Assembly: GCA_031402355.1 (NCBI GenBank)
Contig: JANNSG010000040.1
Coordinates: forward strand, 1 to 6,223
Length of the DNA: 6,223 nt
Reading direction: 5' to 3'
Origin: JACMNW01 sp031402355
GTDB taxonomy: Bacteria; Pseudomonadota; Alphaproteobacteria; Rhodobacterales; Rhodobacteraceae
In this document: positions 1 to 4,921 of the stretch, one piece after another
Layout: the number at the start of each line of letters is the position of its first letter
Position numbering within the stretch: the stretch's first letter is position 1
Notes under the pieces: model-generated
Told to the model about the DNA's origin: nothing
Databases searched by the model: none
Seen by the model: the letters and a program-made list of their open reading frames with translations, nothing else
Translations under genes and position numbers: made by a program

Positions 1-107
1 ACAACGATGCCCAGGCCAACGATGGCTGCGGTCAGAACGACCCAGTCAACGGTTACAGCGCCGGCTTCGTCGTTTGCGAAGGATTTGAAGATGCTCAGAA
101 GTTTCAT
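1..107 (-). CDS. Flp-like type IVb prepilin, first copy (3' end cut by window edge)
   Basis: Only the first 35 codons are inside the window. The protein starts MKLLSIFKSFANDEAG and continues AVTVDWVVLTAAIVGLGIV. This is a short charged leader of 16 residues ending in Gly, then a hydrophobic helix, the layout of Flp/type IVb prepilins that a TadV-type peptidase cuts after the Gly and that assemble into Tad pili across the envelope. The usual Glu-Tyr at +5/+6 of the mature pilin is Asp-Trp here. It differs from the third copy (938-1135) by one residue in 35 (Ser5 instead of Asn5), and 9 of the 10 base differences are silent. The start is ATG with AAAGAG 7 bases upstream (115-120 on the plus strand). 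It is the downstream member of a same-strand array. The pilin-like family is fairly clear; the exact assembly system is not visible in this window. Confidence 0.75.
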   Translation of the reverse strand, partial: MKLLSIFKSFANDEAGAVTVDWVVLTAAIVGLGIV

Positions 108-114
108 AGTGGTT

Positions 115-120
115 CTCTTT
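115..120 (-). promoter_or_regulatory. Ribosome binding site AAAGAG of first pilin gene
   Basis: AAAGAG lies 7 bases before the ATG at 107. The same hexamer at nearly the same spacing precedes the second (642-647) and third (1143-1148) copies, which supports all three starts. The leader just upstream, CCCCTTTT-N2-AAAGAG, is shared with the second copy. A GCAACCC word further upstream is shared with the third. Confidence 0.6.
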
Positions 121-247
121 CTAAAAGGGGGTTGCTTCTCAGGGCTAGGATTTGAATTTCTTCCAACTGGGTCGCTTGAGGCGTTCTTTCGCCCGTTCAA
201 CTTCCTTCGCCGGATAACCTCATATAGCCGGACAATCGTGTTGGGAT

Positions 248-325
248 TTGGGCAAGGATATGATGAAATTGCAGATGCGCCGATTTGTTGGAAACACTGC
301 CGGATGATTTTGGAAACAGTGCCGG
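248..325 (-). promoter_or_regulatory. Conserved upstream block with two direct-repeat motifs (first pilin gene)
   Basis: On the plus strand TTGGAAACACTGCCGG (288-303) and TTGGAAACAGTGCCGG (310-325) are near-identical direct repeats, 15 of 16 bases matching, with a 22-base period (about two helical turns). Beside them, TTGGGCAA (248-255) and TGAAATTGCA (264-273) recur at the same relative positions upstream of the second pilin gene (754-832), with one base of indel. The block ends about 140 bases upstream of the first pilin ATG in the direction of transcription. Conservation in non-coding DNA between two paralogues suggests a regulator-binding or promoter region. The binding protein is unknown. 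Confidence 0.45.
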
Positions 326-359
326 CTTTGGATCGGTGGTCAGGTTGTGCTACGGCGCA

Positions 360-395
360 AAACGCCAAAGGCCGCGCCCCCTTCGGGATGCGGCC
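360..395 (-). terminator. Probable terminator hairpin after second pilin gene
   Basis: Reading the minus strand downstream of the stop at 427, GGCCGC pairs with GCGGCC, extended inward by a T-G wobble and three C-G pairs after one mismatch (370-395). The stem is followed by TTTGGCGTTTT. The T tract is interrupted, so it is weaker than the hairpin after the third copy, but its position about 30 bases after the stop fits. Confidence 0.5.
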
Positions 396-426
396 AGACA
401 GTTGCGTAGTGAGGTGCGCCCGAGGC

Positions 427-633
427 TTAGGGAGTAACCGGGGCCACATATCCAGGGGTGCGGCTGTTCAGATCGTTGACGATCGCATTGCCCAGGCTGT
501 CAATGCCCGCCCCGACGGTGTTCATCACAACGATGCCGACGCCGACCACCGCAGATGTCAGAACGACCCAGTCAACCGTCACGGCGCCGGATTCGTCGTT
601 TAAAAAGGCTTTCAGAAAACTGGGGGTGCTCAT
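427..633 (-). CDS. Flp-like type IVb prepilin, second copy
   Basis: This is a complete 68-residue protein. Residues 1-16 (MSTPSFLKAFLNDESG) form a short leader ending in Gly16. Mature residues 17-38 begin AVTVDWVVLT and form one hydrophobic helix with a Gly/Val-rich face. The tail ends GYVAPVTP. The layout matches Flp/type IVb prepilins, which polymerise through the N-terminal helix after leader removal in the inner membrane. Asp21-Trp22 replace the family's usual Glu-Tyr. It is the most divergent of the three copies in leader and tail but keeps the NDE(S/A)GAVTVDWVVLT core. The start is ATG with AAAGAG 8 bases upstream. Its own hairpin follows and a conserved block precedes it, so it is probably transcribed alone. 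An alternative is a minor pilin or pseudopilin rather than the main subunit. Confidence 0.8.
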   Translation of the reverse strand: MSTPSFLKAFLNDESGAVTVDWVVLTSAVVGVGIVVMNTVGAGIDSLGNAIVNDLNSRTPGYVAPVTP

Positions 634-641
634 CTAAGTTA

Positions 642-647
642 CTCTTT
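642..647 (-). promoter_or_regulatory. Ribosome binding site AAAGAG of second pilin gene
   Basis: AAAGAG lies 8 bases before the ATG at 633. It is preceded by CCCCTTTT two bases upstream, the same arrangement as in the leader of the first copy, so the 5' untranslated region is also conserved between paralogues. Confidence 0.6.
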
Positions 648-753
648 GCAAAAGGGGTTTACTACACTGGTCGGTTCCAAAGCAGGCGGGTCTCTGGCCC
701 AGCCGAACTAAGAATTTTAGTGATGTCACAAGACTTCAGAACCATGGCTTAAA

Positions 754-832
754 TTGGGCAATCATGTCTTGAAAGTGCAAAAATACGGGGTTTGTTGGAA
801 ACACTGCGGGTCATTTTGGTCAACAATGCTGC
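754..832 (-). promoter_or_regulatory. Conserved upstream block (second pilin gene)
   Basis: TTGGAAACACTGC at 795-807 is identical to the motif at 288-300. A degenerate second copy, TTGG-N2-AACA-N-TGC, starts at 816, 21 bases on. TTGGGCAA (754-761) and TGAAAGTGCA (770-779) keep the spacing seen in block 248-325. It begins about 120 bases upstream of the ATG at 633. No comparable block was found upstream of the third pilin gene. The function is inferred only from conservation. Confidence 0.45.
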
Positions 833-879
833 GGCGATACCGGGTCGATTTGGGGCGCGGCCGGGGCTGCACTGCAATG

Positions 880-910
880 AAAAAGGCCGCATCCAATCTG
901 GATGCGGCCC
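880..910 (-). terminator. Rho-independent terminator of third pilin gene
   Basis: This is a perfect 10-bp stem, GGCCGCATCC with GGATGCGGCC and a 5-base loop (885-909). On the minus strand it is followed at once by TTTTT (880-884). It starts about 28 bases after the stop codon at 938. This is a textbook intrinsic terminator and indicates that the third pilin gene is not co-transcribed with the second at full level. Confidence 0.88.
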
Positions 911-937
911 ACTGATGCTCGCGCAAGCGAGACCAGA

Positions 938-1135
938 TTATGGGTTGTTGTAGCCGCCGCTCTGTGCGGTGATCTTGGTTGCGGTCGTTCCCGACAGCGT
1001 GGTGATGCCACCGCCAACCGAGTTCATAACAACGATGCCCAGACCAACGATTGCTGCAGTCAGAACGACCCAGTCAACAGTCACGGCACCAGCTTCGTCG
1101 TTTGCAAAGGATTTGAAGATGTTCAGAAGTTTCAT
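938..1135 (-). CDS. Flp-like type IVb prepilin, third copy
   Basis: This is a complete 65-residue protein. The leader MKLLNIFKSFANDEAG (1-16) has Lys2 and Lys8 and ends in Gly16. The mature part starts AVTVDWVVLTAAIVGLGIVV, a single membrane-spanning and assembly helix (about 17-38), followed by a Gly/Thr-rich tail ending SGGYNNP. The mature length of 49 residues is typical of Flp pilins. Asp21-Trp22 sit where Flp proteins usually have Glu-Tyr. The product is expected to insert in the inner membrane, be trimmed by a prepilin peptidase and polymerise. Neither the peptidase nor the Tad ATPase is encoded here. It is nearly identical to the first copy over the visible 35 residues. The start is ATG with AAAGAG 7 bases upstream, and a strong terminator follows. 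It is divergent from the transglycosylase gene at 1492. Confidence 0.82.
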   Translation of the reverse strand: MKLLNIFKSFANDEAGAVTVDWVVLTAAIVGLGIVVMNSVGGGITTLSGTTATKITAQSGGYNNP

Positions 1136-1142
1136 TTTGTAT

Positions 1143-1148
1143 CTCTTT
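1143..1148 (-). promoter_or_regulatory. Ribosome binding site AAAGAG of third pilin gene
   Basis: AAAGAG lies 7 bases before the ATG at 1135. It is the same motif and spacing as in the other two copies. The nearby GCAACCC word (about 1153-1159) is shared with the leader of the first copy. Confidence 0.6.
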
Positions 1149-1299
1149 TCTCAGGGTTGCTCTGTAAAACACTAACCGCTTCGGCGCTTGGATCGGTCTC
1201 TGTTCCGACTGCCTTCCGTTTCGGTGTGAGGACTTATAGCCTTCCAATAGTGGCAAGACTTGGGAGGACGCAGGGCATTTTCTGGCACAGCAAAATAAC

Positions 1300-1329
1300 T
1301 TGAAATATCTTTCTAAGACTATGTAAATA
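1300..1329 (+). promoter_or_regulatory. Candidate sigma-70-type promoter for the transglycosylase gene
   Basis: TTGAAA (1300-1305) and TAAATA (1324-1329) are separated by 18 bases inside the AT-rich segment. They would give a leader of roughly 155 bases before the ATG at 1492. This is only a match to the consensus, and AT-rich DNA produces such matches by chance. Confidence 0.3.
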
Positions 1330-1491
1330 AATCATAAAATATTTCTCTTTTCGCCCGATCCGGGGTCGGCACCGTGGCTTTCCGGCCGATTTCTGGGATC
1401 TTGCCTCAGTCTTGCCCGGAAAAGCTGGCCCAAACGGCGTGGTTTTGCGACAAGGGAGCCAACAAAAAGAAACCATAACGGGCCGAGTTCG

Positions 1492-2373
1492 ATGCAGATC
1501 AAGACAGGTATTCTGGTAGTGACCCTTATCGGTCTGTCCGGTGCTTTGGTGCAGGCCGAAATTCTGCCCACGACCGGGGGGACCACCTTGACCGGGGCGG
1601 CTACGTTCAAACGCATCAAGGTTCCGGGGCCGGGTGTCACCAAACGCATCACGGTGCAGATTGATCCGGCCGAGCAAGCACGCGCGCTGGCCTCATTGCC
1701 GAAGTTCCCCGCCGATCCGGTGCGGCGCGACAAGGGTTCAGCCGACGCAACGGACAAGACCGAAGCGGCACCCTCGGCCTATGGCTGGTATTGGGACACG
1801 GTGCCGACTGCAATAGACGCCGTTGATGGCCGCTTTCCGCTGGCCCTTGCCACGCTGTCGCAGGGGCCGGGCGGCAAATCCGTCACCGCCCCCCGATTGC
1901 AACATATGCAAGAGATCGCCGAAAGCTATGGCACCGATATTCTGACCGCGACGATCGGCACCAATGTGTCGCCAGCGCTTGTTCTGGCCGTGATCGGCAT
2001 TGAAAGTGCGGGCAAGCCCGATGCGGTCAGCTCAGCCGGGGCAGAGGGGTTGATGCAACTGATCCCCGCGACTGCGGAACGGTTCGGGGTGACGGATTCT
2101 GCGGATGCTTCGCAAAACATCAAGGGTGGCGTGAAGTATCTAGATTGGCTGATGAAGCGGTTCAACAACGATGCGCTGATGGTTCTGGCCGCCTATAACG
2201 CGGGCGAAGGAGCGGTTGAGGCCAATTCAGGCATCCCCCCCTTTGCCGAAACCCGCGATTATGTGCCCAAAGTGCTGGCTGCCTGGCAAGTGGCGCAGGG
2301 GCTGTGCCTAAGCCCGCCCGAACTGGTCACCGATCCTTGCGTGTTCAAGATCATCTCGGCCAGCAGCGAATAA
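1492..2373 (+). CDS. Exported lytic transglycosylase, SLT (Slt70-like) domain
   Basis: The 293-residue protein should cut peptidoglycan glycan strands in the periplasm, leaving 1,6-anhydro ends. Residues 1-22 look like a signal peptide (KTGILVVTLIGLSGALVQA, cut near QA|E). Residues 23-130 are a Pro/Thr-rich region with no recognised domain. The SLT fold covers about 150-270: catalytic Glu171 in GIESAGKPDAVSSAGAEG, then GLMQLIPATA (186-195), NIKGGVKYLDWL (209-220), AYNAGEGAV (234-242) and ETRDYVPKV (253-261). Cys272 and Cys283 near the C terminus could form a disulphide. The ATG at 1492 is the only start that gives a signal peptide, although no strong ribosome site precedes it. It is divergent from the pilin array, so a role in opening the wall for a trans-envelope pilus is possible but unproven. 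General wall turnover is the alternative. Confidence 0.9.
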   Translation: MQIKTGILVVTLIGLSGALVQAEILPTTGGTTLTGAATFKRIKVPGPGVTKRITVQIDPAEQARALASLPKFPADPVRRDKGSADATDKTEAAPSAYGWYWDTVPTAIDAVDGRFPLALATLSQGPGGKSVTAPRLQHMQEIAESYGTDILTATIGTNVSPALVLAVIGIESAGKPDAVSSAGAEGLMQLIPATAERFGVTDSADASQNIKGGVKYLDWLMKRFNNDALMVLAAYNAGEGAVEANSGIPPFAETRDYVPKVLAAWQVAQGLCLSPPELVTDPCVFKIISASSE

Positions 2374-2442
2374 CGCGGCCGCAGCGAACACCCCTGCAGC
2401 AGCAAACAGCGCTGCCGGGCCTTTGGCTGTGCGGGCCGCCTG
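2374..2442. other. Short convergent intergenic gap
   Basis: Sixty-nine bases lie between two convergent stop codons. GCAGCG (about 2380) and CGCTGC (about 2409) could pair, but no T tract follows on either strand. No clear terminator is seen. Confidence 0.4.
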
Positions 2443-3066
2443 TCAGACAAGCGTGGCTTCGGTCGCGGCGCGAAGTTCCGCCTCGGATACGCCATCCGCG
2501 CATTCAACTATCCGCAATCCCCCCGGTACAACGTCCAGCACACCCAGATTGGTGATGATGCGGTCCACTACGGCGCGGCCAGTCAGGGGCAGGGTGCAGG
2601 ATTTCAGCACTTTGCTTTCGCCATGCTTTGAGGTGTGATCCATCACCACCACCACGCGCCCCACACCGGCGACCAGATCCATCGCCCCTCCCATGCCCTT
2701 GACCAGCTTGCCGGGGATCATCCAATTCGCGAGGTCACCGTTTTCGGCCACTTCCATCGCGCCCAGGATTGCCATCGCGATCTTGCCGCCCCGGATCATC
2801 GCAAAGGATTGGGCACTATCAAAGAACGCCGTTTGTGGCAGCTCGGTGATGGTTTGCTTGCCCGCGTTGATCAGATCGGCGTCTTCGTCGCCCTCATACG
2901 GGAATGGCCCCATTCCCAGCATGCCGTTTTCTGATTGCAGCGTCACTTCGATGCCGGCTGGAATGTAGTTCGACACCAGCGTCGGGATTCCGATGCCAAG
3001 GTTCACATACCAGCCGTCTTGCAGTTCCTGCGCCGCGCGCGCGGCCATTTGATTGCGGTCCCACAT
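2443..3066 (-). CDS. scoB: 3-oxoacid CoA-transferase subunit B (ScoB/AtoA type)
   Basis: The 207-residue protein is the B subunit of a heteromeric family I CoA-transferase, which moves CoA from a donor such as succinyl-CoA or acetyl-CoA to a 3-oxoacid such as acetoacetate in the cytoplasm. Near the N terminus VNLGIGIPTLV (21-31) is the conserved glycine loop. TLQSENGMLG (42-51) carries the family signature with Glu46, the residue that forms the glutamyl-CoA thioester intermediate. Later conserved stretches are GGKIAMAILGAMEV and GAMDLV. Length is normal. It starts 3 bases after subunit A, with GGGAGG 6 bases before its ATG, so the two are translated together. Donor and substrate cannot be told from sequence alone (succinyl-CoA:3-ketoacid versus acetate:acetoacetyl-CoA versus 3-oxoadipate); ketone body or acetoacetate use is most likely. 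The gene symbol is by family resemblance. Confidence 0.9.
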   Translation of the reverse strand: MWDRNQMAARAAQELQDGWYVNLGIGIPTLVSNYIPAGIEVTLQSENGMLGMGPFPYEGDEDADLINAGKQTITELPQTAFFDSAQSFAMIRGGKIAMAILGAMEVAENGDLANWMIPGKLVKGMGGAMDLVAGVGRVVVVMDHTSKHGESKVLKSCTLPLTGRAVVDRIITNLGVLDVVPGGLRIVECADGVSEAELRAATEATLV

Positions 3067-3069
3067 GGC

Positions 3070-3771
3070 TTAAACCTCCCGCTTGCGCACGGTGCGCTGT
3101 TCGATACGTTTTTCGTGCGTGCCTTGCACGATCCGGTGCACATAAATGCCGGGCAGATGAATGGTGTCGGGGTCAAGCGCGCCGAGAGGCACGATTTCCT
3201 CGACTTCCACCACGCAAACCTTGCCGCAGGTCGCCGCAGGCGGGTTGAAATTGCGCGCGGTCTTGCGGAACACGAGGTTGCCGGATGGGTCGGCCTTCCA
3301 TGCTTTCACAATGGACAGATCGGCCACAATCCCGCGTTCCAGAATATAGTCCTGTCCGTCAAAGGTTTTCACATCCTTGCCGTCCGCAATCACCGTGCCA
3401 ACGCCGGTCTTGGTGTAAAACCCCTGAATACCCGCGCCGCCCGCCCGCATCCGTTCGGCCAGCGTGCCTTGCGGGTTGAATTCCAGTTCCAGCTCGCCCG
3501 ACAGATACTGGCGCATGAATTCGGCATTTTCGCCGACATAGGACGAGATCATCTTTTTCACCTGCCGCGTTTCGAGCAGCACGCCAAGACCAAAGCCATC
3601 GACACCCGCATTGTTGGACGCCACTGTCAGATCCTTGGTGCCTGCGTCCTTGATCGCGGCAATCAGCAGTTCCGGGATGCCGCAAAGGCCGAACCCGCCC
3701 GAGGCAATGAACATGCCGTCAAACAGCAAACCATCCAATGCTGACGCCGCGCTATCAAAAACCTTTTTCAT
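3070..3771 (-). CDS. scoA: 3-oxoacid CoA-transferase subunit A (ScoA/AtoD type)
   Basis: The 233-residue protein is the A subunit partner of the gene at 2443-3066. DGMFIASGGFGLCGIP (18-33) matches the subunit A signature, the glycine-rich loop ending G-x-P. Residues 97-126 carry a second well-conserved block: EFNPQGTLAERMRAGGAG, then FYTKTGVGT. Length is typical of the family. The frame is open for 24 more codons upstream to 3843, but I chose the ATG at 3771: the family begins here (MKKVFDSAASAL), AGAGGGA lies about 7 bases upstream, and the extra residues are non-conserved, Cys/Arg-rich and cover a likely promoter. It is first gene of the two-gene operon. ScoA and AtoD cannot be separated with certainty by eye. 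Confidence 0.9.
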   Translation of the reverse strand: MKKVFDSAASALDGLLFDGMFIASGGFGLCGIPELLIAAIKDAGTKDLTVASNNAGVDGFGLGVLLETRQVKKMISSYVGENAEFMRQYLSGELELEFNPQGTLAERMRAGGAGIQGFYTKTGVGTVIADGKDVKTFDGQDYILERGIVADLSIVKAWKADPSGNLVFRKTARNFNPPAATCGKVCVVEVEEIVPLGALDPDTIHLPGIYVHRIVQGTHEKRIEQRTVRKREV

Positions 3772-3796
3772 GGGCCAATCCCTCTGGATGCACTTG

Positions 3797-3817
3797 CTTC
3801 GCAACTTTCTGGCGAAG
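3797..3817. repeat. Inverted repeat CTTCGC-N9-GCGAAG in the sco leader
   Basis: A perfect 6-bp inverted repeat with a 9-base centre lies 26-46 bases upstream of the subunit A start, on top of the candidate -10 box. It could be an operator or an mRNA hairpin. A related TTCGCGAA palindrome lies at 3863-3870. The short length makes chance occurrence possible. Confidence 0.35.
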
Positions 3818-3834
3818 GGGACTGCACAAGTCAA
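3806..3834 (-). promoter_or_regulatory. scoA: Candidate promoter of the sco operon
   Basis: On the minus strand TTGACT (3829-3834) is followed after 17 bases by CAGAAA (3806-3811), about 35 bases upstream of the ATG. The -35 box is good and the -10 box poor. It overlaps the inverted repeat at 3797-3817, which would suit repressor control. This is inference from consensus only. Confidence 0.3.
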
Positions 3835-4114
3835 TCGCTGCAATGCGGCATGATCCGGCTCCTTCGCGAATGAAGCCGGTCACCGGTACGGCAGGGACCC
3901 GCCCTGACGCCCGGTGCCCCTATACCAGGCCGGAAAAAGATCACTCTATCCTTACCAGAAACATCCAAATTCCATGATTGTGCCACTTTTGGAAACCATT
4001 GCATGTCTTGTCAGCCGGGCAGTGCGGTCATCGGGCCGCCTTGCCAATGTCCACCTTTGCCAGCGGGGGCAGGGTTTGCCGCCGCCTTCGGGCCAGAACA
4101 CTTGGGATAGAGAC

Positions 4115-4921
4115 GTGGATTATTCGGCCATCATCATTCTGGCGTGCGTTTTCATCCCGCTGGAGCGATTGTTGCCCCTGCATGCCGAACAGCCGCTGTT
4201 GCGCCGCAACTGGGCGAATGACCTGTTCTATCTGTTGTTCAACGGCTTTGTCATCCGAGCCGGATCGACAATCCTGTTTGGCGCGGTGATGGCGCTTTAT
4301 CGCGGCTATGTGGATCCTGCCGATACCGCTTGGGTGGCCACGCAACCGATCTGGCTGCAGGTCATCGCCGTGATGGTAATCGCCGACATCGGCTATTACA
4401 CCGCGCACCGCAGTTTTCACGCCATTCCGTTCTTGTGGAAATTCCACTCGGTTCATCACAGTATCGAGGAAATGGACTGGCTGGCCACCCACCGCGTGCA
4501 TCCGGTCGATCAGATCCTGTCGAATGCGATGGCTTTGCTGCCGATCTACTTTCTGGGGTTTTCGCCCGTCGCACTTGGCATTCATTTTGCCATCTATCAG
4601 GCGCAGGCACTTTTGGTGCATTCCAATGTGAAGGTGAATTTCGGGCCGCTGAAATATCTGCTGGCCTCGCCCGAGTATCATCACTGGCATCATGCCAATC
4701 AACCCGAGGCTTATGACCGCAATTTTGCCTCCCAGCTGTCGATCATTGATGTGGTGGCGGGAACCATGTTCCTGCCAAAGCACCAACCCACCAAATATGG
4801 CCTGACCGAACCGATGCCGCCGCTTTATCACCAACAGCTGCTTTACCCGGTTCGTGCGATTTTCAAATCCTGGGCCGAACCCAAGACCGAGAAAGGGAAA
4901 CTGAATGAACAAGACACTTGA
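4115..4921 (+). CDS. Fatty acid hydroxylase / sterol desaturase superfamily membrane protein
   Basis: As called the protein has 268 residues. It is an integral membrane di-iron oxygenase of the FAH superfamily, which uses O2 to hydroxylate or desaturate lipids, sterols or carotenoids. The metal-binding His clusters are in order: HRSFH (98-102), HSVHH (111-115), THRVH (125-129), and SPEYHHWHH (185-193). Hydrophobic segments lie at about 3-15, 37-62 and 78-93, with further ones between the His clusters. Start choice is uncertain. GTG at 4115 (VDYSAIIILACVFIPLERL) begins right at the first membrane segment. ATG at 3974 and GTG at 3914 are in frame and would add 47 or 67 residues of low conservation appearance; none has a strong ribosome site. 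It overlaps the methyltransferase gene by 17 bases, so the two are co-translated. The substrate is unknown; a membrane lipid or isoprenoid is likely. Confidence 0.85.
   Translation: MDYSAIIILACVFIPLERLLPLHAEQPLLRRNWANDLFYLLFNGFVIRAGSTILFGAVMALYRGYVDPADTAWVATQPIWLQVIAVMVIADIGYYTAHRSFHAIPFLWKFHSVHHSIEEMDWLATHRVHPVDQILSNAMALLPIYFLGFSPVALGIHFAIYQAQALLVHSNVKVNFGPLKYLLASPEYHHWHHANQPEAYDRNFASQLSIIDVVAGTMFLPKHQPTKYGLTEPMPPLYHQQLLYPVRAIFKSWAEPKTEKGKLNEQDT

Larger units (their letters stand above)
108..426. other. Intergenic spacer between first and second pilin genes
   Basis: This stretch of 319 bases has no credible gene. The plus-strand reading frame through it lies antisense to the pilins and resembles nothing. 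It holds, in minus-strand order, the terminator-like hairpin of the second pilin gene (360-395), a tandem pair of TTGGAAACA-type motifs (288-325), a block also found upstream of the second pilin gene (248-300), and the 5' leader of the first gene. I could not place convincing -35/-10 boxes. Confidence 0.6.
634..937. other. Intergenic spacer between second and third pilin genes
   Basis: About 304 bases hold no credible gene. In minus-strand order the stretch contains the strong terminator of the third pilin gene (880-910), the repeated upstream block (754-832), and the 5' leader of the second pilin gene. The layout matches spacer 108-426, as expected if a whole gene-plus-promoter unit was duplicated. 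Confidence 0.6.
1136..1491. other. Divergent intergenic region with AT-rich core
   Basis: The stretch of 356 bases between the third pilin gene (minus) and the transglycosylase gene (plus) has no credible gene. Bases 1290-1350 are strikingly AT-rich against the GC-rich surroundings and probably hold promoter elements for one or both genes. Further right, GATCC (about 1358) to GGATC (about 1398) with an inner TCGGC/GCCGA pairing forms an imperfect inverted repeat. The conserved block of the other pilin spacers is absent, so the third pilin gene is probably controlled differently. Confidence 0.55.
3772..4114. other. Divergent intergenic region between CoA-transferase and hydroxylase operons
   Basis: About 340 bases hold no certain gene. 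The hydroxylase frame stays open through its right half (from 3914), but residues there look non-conserved and third-position GC is lower than in the rest of the gene. The stretch contains an inverted repeat (3797-3817), a possible sco promoter, a hairpin-capable stretch CCGGCT/AGCCGG (3855-3879) and a TTTTGGAAACCATTGC word (3987-4002) resembling the motif of the pilin spacers. Confidence 0.45.

Noticed and set aside
288..303. Sigma-54 promoter reading of TTGGAAACACTGC
   Set aside because: The GG and GC dinucleotides are 7 bases apart instead of 10 and the TGGCAC core is not met.
7..603. 198-codon plus-strand open frame
   Set aside because: It is antisense to two pilin genes and crosses their spacer. 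It has no ribosome site and no family resemblance; the minus-strand pilins with conserved starts and terminators explain the DNA better.
1233..1256. TTGCCA and TATAAG as a promoter for the third pilin gene
   Set aside because: The boxes are only 12 bases apart, too close for a sigma-70-type promoter.
902..1303. 133-codon plus-strand open frame
   Set aside because: It is antisense to the third pilin gene and begins inside its terminator. Cys/Arg-rich composition is typical of a shadow frame.
2635..3744. Long plus-strand open frames, including one with a run of His residues
   Set aside because: They are antisense to the CoA-transferase genes, whose family signatures are clear. The His run comes from reverse-complement codons of a Val/Met/Asp-rich stretch.
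3772..3843. Upstream extension of CoA-transferase subunit A
   Set aside because: The extra 24 residues are not family-like and cover the putative promoter and inverted repeat. The ATG at 3771 has a good ribosome site.
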